Notes: generated from the sequence alone by a model not told the origin. 64,000 bases of DNA from an uncultured Ruminiclostridium sp. (GCA_910579265.1 CAJTTE010000014.1:14384-78383); one strand, 5' to 3'; counted from the first letter of the stretch, positions 1 through 8,864 are shown. A program made the numbers and translations.

Positions 1-8
1 AAAACCAT

Positions 9-80
9 TGGATTAATGTTTTGGCTGCGATCTTTTTTTAAGCTGTGGGCATTACGTCAGTTTAAAAAGGGATCGGTATT
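9..80. repeat. R5 repeat copy at window edge
   Basis: The segment runs from GGATTAATGTTTTGG to GGGATCGGTAT. It closely matches a stretch near 49.3 kb that includes GGATTAGTGTTTGGGG, ATTACGTCAGTTTAAAAAGG and GGTAT, and the split copy near 5.2-5.6 kb. It abuts the stop codon of the amidase-like gene. No coding potential is visible. The family is short and non-autonomous; its origin is unknown. Confidence 0.7.
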
Positions 81-1356
81 ATTCCGTAAATCCGATGATT
101 TTAATAAGTCTGATCCCGTCACAATTGAGAAGGCTTAACGGATAATTTACCAGGTCGCTGTCGTGTCCCGTTACAAGAAAATCCAGCTTATTGCCGCTTC
201 TGTCGGTGACGGTATCGGTAACTATCACCTGAGCGAAGGCGGATTCACCGAGCATAAGCTGGACCACATCCCCTTTTTCAAGCTGCCCGCCCGATATACC
301 GGTATATGTGATAAGTCCGGTACGCTCATGCCCTCGGCAATAAAGCCAGAAATTATCGGGCGTGGTCCAGGACATGGAACAACCCTTGTCGGGGATATCA
401 TAATTGACCCGTTCGCCAAACCATTTCCAGATATATATGCCCTCCGTATCCATTTTACCGACGCCTGAATAAATACACTGAGAGACAAAATTACCGCTGT
501 CGTTATCATAATCTGACCATTGGGCGGTATTCCTTGTTTCACGTACCGCCGAGGCCCATCGGAAAGCATACTCCACCGCGCCCTCGCGGTTATACCGTAT
601 ATCCGCCTCGGGAAAGCTGCCGTATCCCTTTGCGGTTATTACGCCGGATATTTCCTCCGCCGTTTGGCCGAGACGAGCTCTGAACAGCTTTAGTCCGTCA
701 TAAAGCATGCCGTATGAAGGCGCGCTTTGCCCGCAAAGAGCGTTCAAAGCCTGGCGCGAATAATACCATACTCCTCCCTCGCATTGATGCGAGGTTATAA
801 ACCAGACCCCGTTATACCGTTCAAAAATAAACGTATGCGTATATATACCCTCTCCGCTCAATATACCCTTCAATGATTTAAAAACGGTTTCGGAGCTTTG
901 CCTTACGGTAAGTATATAGCCGTCCTTGTTTATTTCAACGATATTGTCCGCCCATAGATGAAGCCTTGTACTTTCGGCGGTGAGATCTATAGCGGATCCT
1001 TTAAGACGGGACGCGCACGAGGCCAGAGCCCCGAGATCGTAAAGACAGTCGGTACAGCTGTCGGCATAAAGCTCGGTCAATACTTTTTCGCAATCCGCTT
1101 CCTTATCCCCCCACGCCGAATAGAAGCATTCGAAATATCTTTCGGTCATTCTGACCGCTTCTGTCGGAGCGGCGGAAATATCCGCCCGGGAATCCCGCCA
1201 TACGATATCAAATTCCACATTGCCGACCGCGGAACCCTCCTGCTGTAAAAACACCCTGTCAAACGCCTCTCCGAAGGGATCGAAAAAAACCAAAAGTGCA
1301 ATTACCAGAAGAACCGCAACCGCGCCTGACAGAAAAAAAACAACACGCCTGCTCAA
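79..1356 (-). CDS. Membrane-anchored Amidase_6-like protein, probably catalytically dead
   Basis: The 425-residue product has an N-terminal membrane anchor (about residues 5-27) and an outside domain. Its C-terminal region (about 255-400) resembles the putative amidase domain Amidase_6 (PF12671), with YNREGAVEYAFRWA, NFVSQCIYSG, SMSWTTPDNFW and GDVVQ. From memory, the family has DCTNFVSQ with the nucleophile Cys, and a later His in an FxHSxIVT-like stretch. Here the first reads DSGNFVSQ and the second AFAQVIVT, so both predicted catalytic residues appear lost. The start is TTG, placed 3 nt after the stop of a small upstream membrane-protein gene, so coupling of translation is likely. The function may be binding of a wall peptide rather than hydrolysis; this is inference. 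Confidence 0.7.
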   Translation of the reverse strand: MSRRVVFFLSGAVAVLLVIALLVFFDPFGEAFDRVFLQQEGSAVGNVEFDIVWRDSRADISAAPTEAVRMTERYFECFYSAWGDKEADCEKVLTELYADSCTDCLYDLGALASCASRLKGSAIDLTAESTRLHLWADNIVEINKDGYILTVRQSSETVFKSLKGILSGEGIYTHTFIFERYNGVWFITSHQCEGGVWYYSRQALNALCGQSAPSYGMLYDGLKLFRARLGQTAEEISGVITAKGYGSFPEADIRYNREGAVEYAFRWASAVRETRNTAQWSDYDNDSGNFVSQCIYSGVGKMDTEGIYIWKWFGERVNYDIPDKGCSMSWTTPDNFWLYCRGHERTGLITYTGISGGQLEKGDVVQLMLGESAFAQVIVTDTVTDRSGNKLDFLVTGHDSDLVNYPLSLLNCDGIRLIKIIGFTE

Positions 1357-1359
1357 AAG

Positions 1360-1503
1360 TCAGGACCAGCCGTAATCGTCATATTCGCCCCAGCTTGCAG
1401 CGCTGCCCGATTGCTGACCGAGCTTGAATATAAGAAATGCTACCGCTCCTAAAATAGCGGCGATGGCAAGTATAATGGAAAGTCTGTTTCTTTTGTTTAT
1501 CAT
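1360..1503 (-). CDS. Small single-pass membrane protein (47 aa)
   Basis: The frame encodes MINKRNRLSIILAIAAILG followed by a short, Ser/Gly- and acid-containing tail ending in DDYGWS. It has a basic N-terminus and one transmembrane helix (about 8-26). An AAAGGA ribosome-binding site lies about 11 nt before the ATG, and the stop is 3 nt before the TTG start of the amidase-like gene, so the two probably form one transcription unit. No family is recognised. It may be a partner or anchor of the downstream protein. Confidence 0.6.
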   Translation of the reverse strand: MINKRNRLSIILAIAAILGAVAFLIFKLGQQSGSAASWGEYDDYGWS

Positions 1504-2059
1504 ATTCCGAACCGTCCTTTCAGATATTTTAACGGGGAATTTGCCCCGGATCGATTATAACGGCGTCTCCCGACAATATTTGAGCACATGCGCCCAAATA
1601 TTTGTCGCGCTGCCTAAAAACATCAAGCCCTAAAGTAAATTCTGACGCAAGCTCTAAAGCAAAATCAAAAATAAACTCTAAAACAAAATCTAAAACAAGC
1701 TCTAAAACAAAATCTAAAACAAGTTCTAAAGCAAACCCCAAAGTTAAAAAGCCGGCTTTACTTAACGGCATGATTTGCCTCCGCCTTTTACGGTGAGGTT
1801 ATTGTATCGGATCGAATACTTCGCCGTAAAACGCATCCGATACGGAAAAGGCCGGAGTCGTTTTAGGCAAAAAACACCGAAAGCTTTTTCGGAAGATCAC
1901 GGAGCAAAACCGATACCGATATTAAAACAAAAAGCGGCGGTTTATGTTTACGGTAAGCGCATAAAGCCGTATCGTCCGTTTTGTATGAGCCGCATATATT
2001 ATGTCCGTTTTATCCGGTGATAGATCAAAGACTTTATATTTATATGCCGCCGATGGTAT
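1504..2059. other. Gene-free stretch between rsmI and the small membrane protein
   Basis: This gap contains a 12-bp tandem repeat, listed separately. It also holds a region with inverted GTATCGGAT / ATCCGATAC words near 1805-1843. Open frames on both strands through the repeat are short, low complexity and lack convincing ribosome-binding sites. Confidence 0.6.
1653..1748. repeat. 12-bp tandem repeat, about eight units
   Basis: The core unit is TCTAAAACAARY. Eight consecutive 12-nt blocks can be aligned, the first, second and last being degenerate. The period is a multiple of three, so frames on both strands stay open and translate into Ser/Lys/Thr-rich or Leu/Glu/Phe-rich repeats. Neither frame has a good ribosome-binding site, so the repeat is treated as non-coding. 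Confidence 0.75.
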
Positions 2060-2896
2060 TTATTGAGCTTTGCTTTCTTCGGCCACGGCCGAATATATCT
2101 CCGATTTTCCGAACCCGCTTATCTTAGCCGCTTCTTTACATGCCTCCGACATCTTCATGCCGCCCTTTATAAGGTCTTTCGCAATACCCGCGGCCTGAGC
2201 GAGAGAAAACTCCTCATTCTTTTTTTCCTTTGCACCCTCTACAACGAGTACGTATTCGCCTCTCGGTTCCTTATCCTCATAAAGAGCTATCATTTCGCTT
2301 ATCCTTCCCCGGAGCACCTCTTCATGTATCTTGGTCAGTTCACGGCAAAGGCTTATTTTTCTGTCACCGAAAAATTCAAGAAGATCGGAAAGCGTATTTC
2401 TCAGCTTGTGAGGAGCCTCATAAAATATCAATGTCTGAGGCAATGTTCTGAGCTGCTCCAGATGCTCTCTGCGAATTCTTTTCGTTACGCTTAAAAACCC
2501 CTCAAAGCAGAATCGCTTTGTAGGCAGACCGCTTACGGCGAGAGCGGACATGGCAGCGGTAGGTCCGGGAACCGTTACCGTCTCCACACCGTGTTCGGCG
2601 CATAGCCTCACCATTTCCTCTCCCGGATCGCTTATACAGGGCATACCGGCGTCAGTGACCACCGCGCAGCTTTCGCCCGCCAGCAGTCTGGGAAGGATCT
2701 CCTCTCCCCGCTGTTTGGCATTATGCTCATGATAGCTTATTAAGGGTTTTTTTATTTCAAATTTTGAGAGAAGAACGGCGGTTACTCTCGTATCCTCGGC
2801 GCATATGAAATCCACCGTTTTAAGTATCTCCTGCGCACGGGGAGAAAAATCTCCCAGATTTCCTATCGGTGTTCCTACTATATACAGCTTTCCCAA
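2060..2896 (-). CDS. rsmI: 16S rRNA (cytidine-1402 2'-O)-methyltransferase RsmI
   Basis: RsmI uses S-adenosylmethionine to methylate the 2'-OH of C1402 in the 16S rRNA decoding centre. The 278-residue product has the family's N-terminal GTPIGNLGDFSPRA motif (residues 8-21), the CAEDTRVT segment, a Gly-rich DAGMPCISDPG loop and FYEAPHKL. The length is typical. The start is TTG with a GAGGGAG ribosome-binding site about 8 nt upstream; an in-frame ATG is absent there. It lies downstream of trmN6 in the same orientation, the same pairing as yabB-yabC near the Bacillus subtilis origin. The gap to trmN6 is about 205 nt. Confidence 0.95.
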   Translation of the reverse strand: MGKLYIVGTPIGNLGDFSPRAQEILKTVDFICAEDTRVTAVLLSKFEIKKPLISYHEHNAKQRGEEILPRLLAGESCAVVTDAGMPCISDPGEEMVRLCAEHGVETVTVPGPTAAMSALAVSGLPTKRFCFEGFLSVTKRIRREHLEQLRTLPQTLIFYEAPHKLRNTLSDLLEFFGDRKISLCRELTKIHEEVLRGRISEMIALYEDKEPRGEYVLVVEGAKEKKNEEFSLAQAAGIAKDLIKGGMKMSEACKEAAKISGFGKSEIYSAVAEESKAQ

Positions 2897-3101
2897 ATCA
2901 CATGCTCCCTCTTCGATATTTTTATATGCAAAGGAAGCCGTTCTCTTCTGTATAAGTATGCGGCGTCATCGCCAAAGCTATTCATAAAACGGATTCCGTT
3001 ATGCTGCGAAAAAGGCCTTCTTTACATCATAACCTATGATTAATTAAATTCCGTGAACGAAATGTGATCGTTTTATAAAAACAAAAATATTCCCGAAAAG
3101 G

Positions 3102-3827
3102 TCAGCAGTACATTTCCAGGATATCCTCCGTAAAATTTCCGTTACCGTCCCTTATGACCAGCGGACTGTCCATCTCAAGACCCGTCCTGCCCCCCTTTTT
3201 CCCCGAAACCAGCACGAGCCAGGGCTTTTCGCCCAACCTGTTGGAAACAGGGGTAAGCTTTTTAGGCTGAATACCGTACTTATCCATAAGACAGAATATC
3301 TCGCCGAGTCTTTCGGGTAAATGGCATAATTTAACGGTACCGCCGTATTTAAGCAAAAAAGCGGCAGCCTGAATGACCTGCTCAAGGGAACAGGCGATCT
3401 CGTGACGAGCTATCCTCTGCTCCTTTGAAAGCCTTTCCTTTCCCGAATTGATCTTATAATAGGGCGGATTGACGGTGACCATATCCGCCGTACCCTGGGG
3501 AATAAGCTCTCCGAGACGCTTAAGATCCGTAAGATCGGCAAGAAGGGGCACGATCCTGTCGCCGAGTCCGTTTTCCGCCACTGAATGCCGGAAAAGTTCA
3601 AAGGCCCTTTTCTGAAGCTCCACGCCGTATATTTTTTTCGGCGGCTTCCGTTTTTCCTGATTCTTACAAAAATACAAAGGGATGATTCCGCATCCGGTGC
3701 AAAGATCACAAACCGTCATGTTCGGATAGGGCGCGGCGAAAGCTCCCAGCAAAACGGCGTCCGTTCCGAAACGGTGGTTTTCGTCGACAAAGATGTCCAG
3801 ATTACAAAGCCTGAATTTTTCTTCCAT
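3102..3827 (-). CDS. trmN6: tRNA1(Val) A37 N6-methyltransferase-like protein (TrmN6/YabB)
   Basis: This is a class I SAM-dependent methyltransferase of 241 residues. Motif I is DLCTGCGIIPL (about 41-51), the acidic residue of motif II is in YGVELQ (about 67-72), and the adenine-N6 catalytic motif NPPYY is at 120-124. Family members methylate N6 of A37 in tRNA1(Val). An AGGA site lies just before the ATG, and the stop codon of the upstream K+ transporter is only 6 nt away, so the two genes are probably co-transcribed. Substrate specificity is assigned by family and not proven by sequence. Confidence 0.88.
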   Translation of the reverse strand: MEEKFRLCNLDIFVDENHRFGTDAVLLGAFAAPYPNMTVCDLCTGCGIIPLYFCKNQEKRKPPKKIYGVELQKRAFELFRHSVAENGLGDRIVPLLADLTDLKRLGELIPQGTADMVTVNPPYYKINSGKERLSKEQRIARHEIACSLEQVIQAAAFLLKYGGTVKLCHLPERLGEIFCLMDKYGIQPKKLTPVSNRLGEKPWLVLVSGKKGGRTGLEMDSPLVIRDGNGNFTEDILEMYC

Positions 3828-3833
3828 TTTATT

Positions 3834-5183
3834 CTATCCTATCAGCAGCTCACAGTCGGGAAGGATTTTATCCTTGTCTCCGCCTCCCTTATCCGAAGTA
3901 AATGTCAGAAGCAGGGATACGGGACCTACTCTTCCTACAAGCATAGCGAAACAAAGCATAAGCTTTGATACGGTATCCACCTTTGAAGAAAGACCGGTGG
4001 AAAATCCGGTAGTAGTAAACGCCGAAATGATCTCATAAAGTATGTCTACCTCCGGAAGCTCCGGGTTAAGTAAATAGATTATGGCAAAGCAAATAATTAT
4101 AAAGCCTACGGAAAGCATCAAAACGGTGATCGCCTTATATACCAGCCTCTTATGTACGCGGTGACCGTAAAGACGCGCATCGTCCCTTCCCCTTATGCTC
4201 GCGGCCACCGTAGCCAGTAAAATGGCGAGTGTAGTAACCCTGATACCGCCGCCGGTAGAAGCGGGTCCCGAGCCTATGAACATAAGTCCGATCGTAACAA
4301 GCTTCGAAAAGTCGTTGGCAAGACCTATATCCATAATATTAAAGCCCGCCGATCTGGCCGACACACTGGTAAATGCTGAACAGAGAAGCTTGTCGGGAAT
4401 GCTCATGCCTCCGAATTTTTCCCCGTGAAGCATAGTAACAAGAAAATAAGCAAAAAAGCCTATCGCAAAAAGCGCTCCGCTGTATATAAGCACCAGCTTT
4501 GTATGCATAAGTATGCGTTTGGTTTTAAAATAATTTCTCACATTATCCCATACCACAAAACCAATTCCGCCGATAAATACAAGAGCCGCAATAACCATAT
4601 GCACCTGAGGTGTGCTGCTGTATCCGGAAAAACCGTCTCCGATGCCGAAAAGATCAAGGCCCGCATTACAGAAAGCGGAAACGGAGGTAAAAACCGCCAT
4701 AAAAATACCATAGCCTCCGTATTGCGGAACAAGAGTAAAGCACATTATGGCCGCTCCCACCAGCTCCATTATAAGAGTATACGTACCTATTCTTATAAAA
4801 AGCCGCTTTACCCCCACAAATCCGGTAACGCTAAGCTCGCCGGCTATGGCGTTTGCTTTCATTATACCCATTTTGCGGCCCAGAGCATAGTTGAAAAACG
4901 TAAGTATAATTACAAGGCCAAGACCGCCTATCTGCATCATGAAAAGCAGAACGATCTGACCGAATATGTTCCAGTGGGCAAAGGTTTCAACTACGGTGAT
5001 GCCCGTAGTGCTGGTGGCCGACGTGGCGGTAAAGAAACAATCAACTATATCCGTCCATTGTCCGCTTTTAGACGAACACGGAAGACAAAGGAGAACCGTT
5101 CCTGTACATATAACCGCCAAAAGGCTCAAAGTAAGCGTTCTGGCTGGATTAGGCTGTTTGGCTTTCTTTTTTATAATTGGCAT
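3834..5183 (-). CDS. ktrB: Ktr/Trk-type potassium uptake transporter, membrane subunit
   Basis: This 449-residue polytopic membrane protein shows the four M1-P-M2 repeats of the TrkH/KtrB superfamily. Filter-type loops are visible at TTGITVVETF (about 59-68), SAFCNAGLDLFG, SARSAGFNI and TTTGFSTGLSS, each with the conserved Gly that lines the K+ pathway. KtrB works with a cytoplasmic KtrA RCK ring that gates it by nucleotide. No ktrA/trkA gene is present in the window, so the partner must be elsewhere. A TrkH assignment is possible; the length favours KtrB. It is the first gene of a likely ktrB-trmN6-rsmI unit. Confidence 0.9.
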   Translation of the reverse strand: MPIIKKKAKQPNPARTLTLSLLAVICTGTVLLCLPCSSKSGQWTDIVDCFFTATSATSTTGITVVETFAHWNIFGQIVLLFMMQIGGLGLVIILTFFNYALGRKMGIMKANAIAGELSVTGFVGVKRLFIRIGTYTLIMELVGAAIMCFTLVPQYGGYGIFMAVFTSVSAFCNAGLDLFGIGDGFSGYSSTPQVHMVIAALVFIGGIGFVVWDNVRNYFKTKRILMHTKLVLIYSGALFAIGFFAYFLVTMLHGEKFGGMSIPDKLLCSAFTSVSARSAGFNIMDIGLANDFSKLVTIGLMFIGSGPASTGGGIRVTTLAILLATVAASIRGRDDARLYGHRVHKRLVYKAITVLMLSVGFIIICFAIIYLLNPELPEVDILYEIISAFTTTGFSTGLSSKVDTVSKLMLCFAMLVGRVGPVSLLLTFTSDKGGGDKDKILPDCELLIG

Positions 5184-5208
5184 TTTAAATAAACGCTCCT
5201 CCTCTTAC

Positions 5209-5575
5209 CTTATACCGATCCCTTTTTAAGGCAACACCGCACAATGACCGCCCGACGGCTTTGCGTGCGACTTGCTTGCATATATTCCGTCATCTTACAC
5301 AAATTCTCCTTGAAATACGTCAGTATTCCTGCGCCCAATTTATGCAAGCTGACGAAATATCTGACTGCGCGATTCACACCCAATCATTGTGCGGTGTTGC
5401 CTTAAACTGACGTGATACCCGCACTGATACCCGCACTTTTAAAAAAGTAAATAGCGCTTTGTTCATTAAATAGCTATCTTTTAAACTGACGTGATACCCG
5501 CAGTTTTAAAAGGGATTGCACCCCAAACACTAATCAGATAGTTCTAAAAGGGATTAGTATTAAACATTTTGTTCT
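5209..5575. repeat. R5 repeat region interrupted by an R1 element
   Basis: The left part (ATACCGATCCCTTTTTAA) and the right part (TTAAACTGACGTGATACCCGC onwards) join to give the uninterrupted R5 sequence seen at the window start and near 49.3 kb. An R1 element sits between them, flanked by TTAA on both sides. The right part also carries a local duplication of the ACTGACGTGATACCCGC block separated by an AT-rich insert. It fills the whole gap between the K+ transporter and the next gene. Confidence 0.8.
5230..5401. mobile_element. R1 MITE-like element (172 bp), TTAA duplication
   Basis: The ends are inverted repeats of about 18 bp: GGCAACACCGCACAATGA at the left and TCATTGTGCGGTGTTGCC at the right. 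TTAA flanks both ends and is present once in uninterrupted R5 copies, so it is a target-site duplication. There is no open frame, so the element is non-autonomous. Four other complete or near-complete copies and one half copy occur in the window. Confidence 0.9.
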
Positions 5576-5611
5576 GTGATCAGGATACATGCATAACGAT
5601 CCTTGCGTAAT

Positions 5612-7579
5612 TCAGGACGGCGCCGAAAGGACGGGTTCCGGATGGGACGAGAACACCGTCTGCTCCCCGGGCTCAGTCCCGCTCTCCGCCGGAGCCGAGC
5701 TTTCCGGAGAAGATGTTTGAGCCTCGCTGCCTCCGCTCTGAGCCTGAGCGTAGGCCTTTGCTCTCTCGCCGTAAGCGAACACTCTGTAGCCCTCGGTTTC
5801 GGCCAGCTGAATAAATACCACTCTTTCCTGACCCTCAAAACTCAGGGAAACATCCTTCGGTACTATTATAAAAGTATCCTCGCGGATATCCGAGGATCTG
5901 TCCGCCGTAAACACGGTTATATTCTGATTTAAAAACTGAAGAGACATTACACAGCTTCTGCCGCAGCCGTATGCGGTTACCGGAGGAGCCTCTACGCTGT
6001 TGAAAATATATGATGAGATTTCCTCATATTCACTGTTCTTCTGCGCACTTTCCGCGCGGGAAAGAGGAAGATAATAAAACACCCCGAAGCATACGGAATA
6101 TATTGCAAGGACGGTTATTGCCGAGGAAAATACCGCCCTTTTCAACTTTTTGGCACAGGAAACTATAACCATAAGTATCGCCATAAGGCACATTGAACAG
6201 CTGACGGCCGCCGTAAGCCCGGTGGAGGTGACCAAAGAAGAAGAGCTTTCCCCGAACATTACCGGATAAAGACAAAGCATAGGGCTTATCGAAGCATATT
6301 CCGCGTTGAGAACGGTTTGACGTCCGGTAAAAAAGAACAGGAGATAAACCGCGCCGGATCCTATAACTCCGCCGAGTATTTCCGTAAGCTGAAGCTCCTC
6401 CGTATATACGAATATCAGCACAAGCATTACCGTAAAGGGAATAACGCCGTCCAGATAGCGTCCGAATAAAAGCGTGCTCTGACTTGATTCAAAATTATCC
6501 GCGCCGAATCGATAGCATACGCCGATAAAAAGCATGAATATGGTCAGAAAGACCGTAAATGCCATAAACACGGATCTTGCTCCGCCGAATATGGGCTTTA
6601 TCTCCTCCTCATGCTCCTTCCTTCTTTTTTTAGATCTGAAAAACCTTGCCGCCACTATAAAAACAATAGCGCAGGCAAGAGCTCCTAAACCCCAGGAAGA
6701 ACAAATAAAATAATAAAGCTGGGAAAAAAGCGATACGAAAAATCTCTGAACTCCCTGGCCGGACAGCATGGAAGGAAGATCCGCGAAAAAGCCCTCCGCG
6801 GTATTGCGAAGCAGCGCGGGATCATTTATTCTCCACAGCTGCTGCTGAACAAGATAGTTTCCGAATATCGAACCGATAAAGAAAATAACAAGGGAAGAAA
6901 AAAACAAGCCTAAATTTACGGATTTTCTCTTAAAGACCAGCTTAGCAAGAATCACCGTTACGCATACGCTTAAAATAAGTGCGAAAAGGCGCTGATGGGC
7001 GCAATATGTCAAAGCGGTAACCATGCCGAGAATAACCGAAAGTGAATTTTTTCGGGATTTTTTTTCGGCTTTGTCAGCCTTAAGCAGCAGATAAAGCACC
7101 AAAAACGGCAGAAAAACAGCCGATGTCTCGTTCCATATAAACTTACTGTGTATCATGCAGGACATCCAGCCGCCCGTACATACGGAAACGAACACTCCTT
7201 CCCTCGCCTTCCTTACACCCAGCATCTGGGAACAGGAATAGACCAATACGGGAATCAGGCTCATCACGGCTCCGTTTATTATTATCATGATACGGTACTG
7301 TACAAAGGGATCCTTTGTGAACAGCATTGCCGGAATATATAAAAGACTCTGTAAAAATCCGTAGTAATAATTGCTTCTGCTCATTGCGGCGGTCCAATCG
7401 CCGCCCAAAAACATATTTGTCAAAGCCGCCGCGGTAAATTCGTTGGGCTCTATGGAGGGAAGATAAGCGAAGGCGGAAATAACGGTATGCAACGCAAAAA
7501 AGACAAGGAACAAAAGAAATTTGATTCCTTTATGTCCGAGTCTGTCATTTATTCGGTTAAAAATCGCCGTTTTTTCCAT
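5612..7579 (-). CDS. Polytopic GT-C-like membrane protein, putative glycosyltransferase
   Basis: The product (655 residues from the chosen ATG) has about eleven hydrophobic segments over its first 540 residues. A soluble tail of about 100 residues follows, ending in a Ser/Glu/Pro-rich stretch. The first outside loop, with EPNEFTAAALTNMFLGGDW near residue 40, has the acidic character typical of GT-C enzymes that use lipid-linked sugars, but no diagnostic family motif is recognised. The ATG at 7579 is preferred over the one 30 nt upstream because AAAGGA lies 11 nt before it. The role is presumably envelope glycan or polymer assembly, by inference. It is flanked downstream by the repeat-rich region. 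Confidence 0.55.
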   Translation of the reverse strand: MEKTAIFNRINDRLGHKGIKFLLFLVFFALHTVISAFAYLPSIEPNEFTAAALTNMFLGGDWTAAMSRSNYYYGFLQSLLYIPAMLFTKDPFVQYRIMIIINGAVMSLIPVLVYSCSQMLGVRKAREGVFVSVCTGGWMSCMIHSKFIWNETSAVFLPFLVLYLLLKADKAEKKSRKNSLSVILGMVTALTYCAHQRLFALILSVCVTVILAKLVFKRKSVNLGLFFSSLVIFFIGSIFGNYLVQQQLWRINDPALLRNTAEGFFADLPSMLSGQGVQRFFVSLFSQLYYFICSSWGLGALACAIVFIVAARFFRSKKRRKEHEEEIKPIFGGARSVFMAFTVFLTIFMLFIGVCYRFGADNFESSQSTLLFGRYLDGVIPFTVMLVLIFVYTEELQLTEILGGVIGSGAVYLLFFFTGRQTVLNAEYASISPMLCLYPVMFGESSSSLVTSTGLTAAVSCSMCLMAILMVIVSCAKKLKRAVFSSAITVLAIYSVCFGVFYYLPLSRAESAQKNSEYEEISSYIFNSVEAPPVTAYGCGRSCVMSLQFLNQNITVFTADRSSDIREDTFIIVPKDVSLSFEGQERVVFIQLAETEGYRVFAYGERAKAYAQAQSGGSEAQTSSPESSAPAESGTEPGEQTVFSSHPEPVLSAPS

Positions 7580-7685
7580 CTGACCGATATTCCTTTCAAA
7601 TATCCCCATACCTTGTCGGCAGATTTGCCGAAAAACTCATACCGTCCGGTATGCCCATAAGGTTTTCCGACGAATCGCCGATCCG

Positions 7686-8519
7686 TCAGAATCCCGCCGC
7701 CGCCAGAATCGTCATTACCGCAAGAATCATCACAAACTGTATTCCGAAGCATACGGCCACAAGACCGGGTCGGGCCTTCCCCGCGTCCACAAGCGCGGCA
7801 AGATAATCCTGTGAGGTTTCATCCTCGAACCTCAGCCTGATCTTCTTTATTTTTCTTACCATATGATGTATATAAAGGTAATCCCCAAAAAGACAAAGTA
7901 AAACGGTGACCGTAAACTGTAAATATCCCAGAAATGTAGCCGTCGGAAGGAGCGATGCATTTGCAGCCAGCTCTTCAAGCTGTTCGGGATGAAAAAAAGC
8001 CGCATAATAAACCAGTATCTGCGGAAGAGAGGTAACGAGATTCAAAGCCGCCAAAAGAAAACCCAGAGGCAGCATACCTTTATAAAATTGATTGTAGGGA
8101 TTCAGAAAGCCCGCAAAAAAATTAAAGCTAAGCTTTTTGCCGCTTACGATCATATGCTTTACGAGAGCAAGGCGGTAAAAAGACTGAGGCCCTTTTACGT
8201 TCATAAAGCACATTATTTCGCGCTCGCTGACGCCCAGATACTTTTTCTCGCCGTATTCCCGTTCAAAATCCTCGCGTTGCCTTTTAAGCTCTTCCGACTC
8301 CTGCCGGTATTCCGAATCCCCGCGGTTCTGATCCGTATCCTGCTCGGAGGGCTTCCATACAAAGCCTTCCTGATGCCGGTCCTTAAACGGACATCCTCCC
8401 CCTTCATCCCAGCAGGAACGATGCGCGGGCGCGCCGCACACGGGACAATAAACCGTCTGTTCTTCTCCGTCAAAATCCTTGCCGCAGCATTCGCATCTCT
8501 TTCCCATAAATTGTTCCAT
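7686..8519 (-). CDS. Zinc-ribbon/RING-like domain fused to a DUF2628-like membrane domain
   Basis: The 277-residue protein begins with a metal-binding module. CECC (about residues 8-11), CPVC, HRSC and a later CPF give the C-x2-C...C-x2-C...H-x2-C pattern of prokaryotic RING or zinc-ribbon domains. A charged, probably helical linker (about 60-95) follows. Then comes a segment like DUF2628 (KLSFNFFAGFLNPYNQFYK), with three or four transmembrane helices. Proteins of this architecture are common in Clostridia and uncharacterised. It reads in the same direction as the GT-C-like gene, about 100 nt away, so co-transcription is plausible. Confidence 0.6.
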   Translation of the reverse strand: MEQFMGKRCECCGKDFDGEEQTVYCPVCGAPAHRSCWDEGGGCPFKDRHQEGFVWKPSEQDTDQNRGDSEYRQESEELKRQREDFEREYGEKKYLGVSEREIMCFMNVKGPQSFYRLALVKHMIVSGKKLSFNFFAGFLNPYNQFYKGMLPLGFLLAALNLVTSLPQILVYYAAFFHPEQLEELAANASLLPTATFLGYLQFTVTVLLCLFGDYLYIHHMVRKIKKIRLRFEDETSQDYLAALVDAGKARPGLVAVCFGIQFVMILAVMTILAAAGF

Positions 8520-8864
8520 GACGCCTCGCTTCCTCAGAACCCTTTAAAGAGGCTCTCGCTCATACCCTAATAAACTTTATCTGTATAGTATAGCAGATTT
8601 TACTAAAAAATGCAAGCCCGATCAGGGCTTCGATACGGTTTTACTACGCTACTGAACTTTGACGGTGCGCATAAGTGTAAAAATCGCTCGGATCATGTCG
8701 AAGGAAGGGTCCCTTGTTCTTTCATACGGATTTTTTTATTTAAAAACACTTTTAAAACGACCTTTCCTTTCGTATCGATGAAAATCCGGTTTCCTGATTT
8801 TCCGTCAAAATTACTATGCGGGCGGTTATCCATCACGGGTAACCGCCCGACAAGCCGTAGGTCG
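8520..8864. other. Intergenic stretch with two hairpins
   Basis: No gene is supported here. It contains a short hairpin AAGCCC-GATCA-GGGCTT near 8612-8628 and the stronger terminator-like hairpin listed next. The remainder shows no recognisable element. Confidence 0.5.
8819..8849 (-). terminator. Hairpin terminator after the TIGR04076-type gene
   Basis: The arms CGGGCGGTTA and TAACCGCCCG are perfectly complementary with an 11-nt loop. The hairpin lies about 16 nt past the stop of the frameshifted gene, and the minus-strand downstream sequence contains a short T-rich tract. The U-run is weak, so termination may be partial. Confidence 0.6.

Noticed and set aside
1529..1796. Two opposing low-complexity frames over the 12-bp repeat
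   Set aside because: Both are explained by a repeat period divisible by three; neither has a convincing start.
4425..5192. 255-codon plus-strand frame opposite the K+ transporter gene
   Set aside because: It is the antisense shadow of ktrB, with Lys/His/Tyr-rich composition and no ribosome-binding site.
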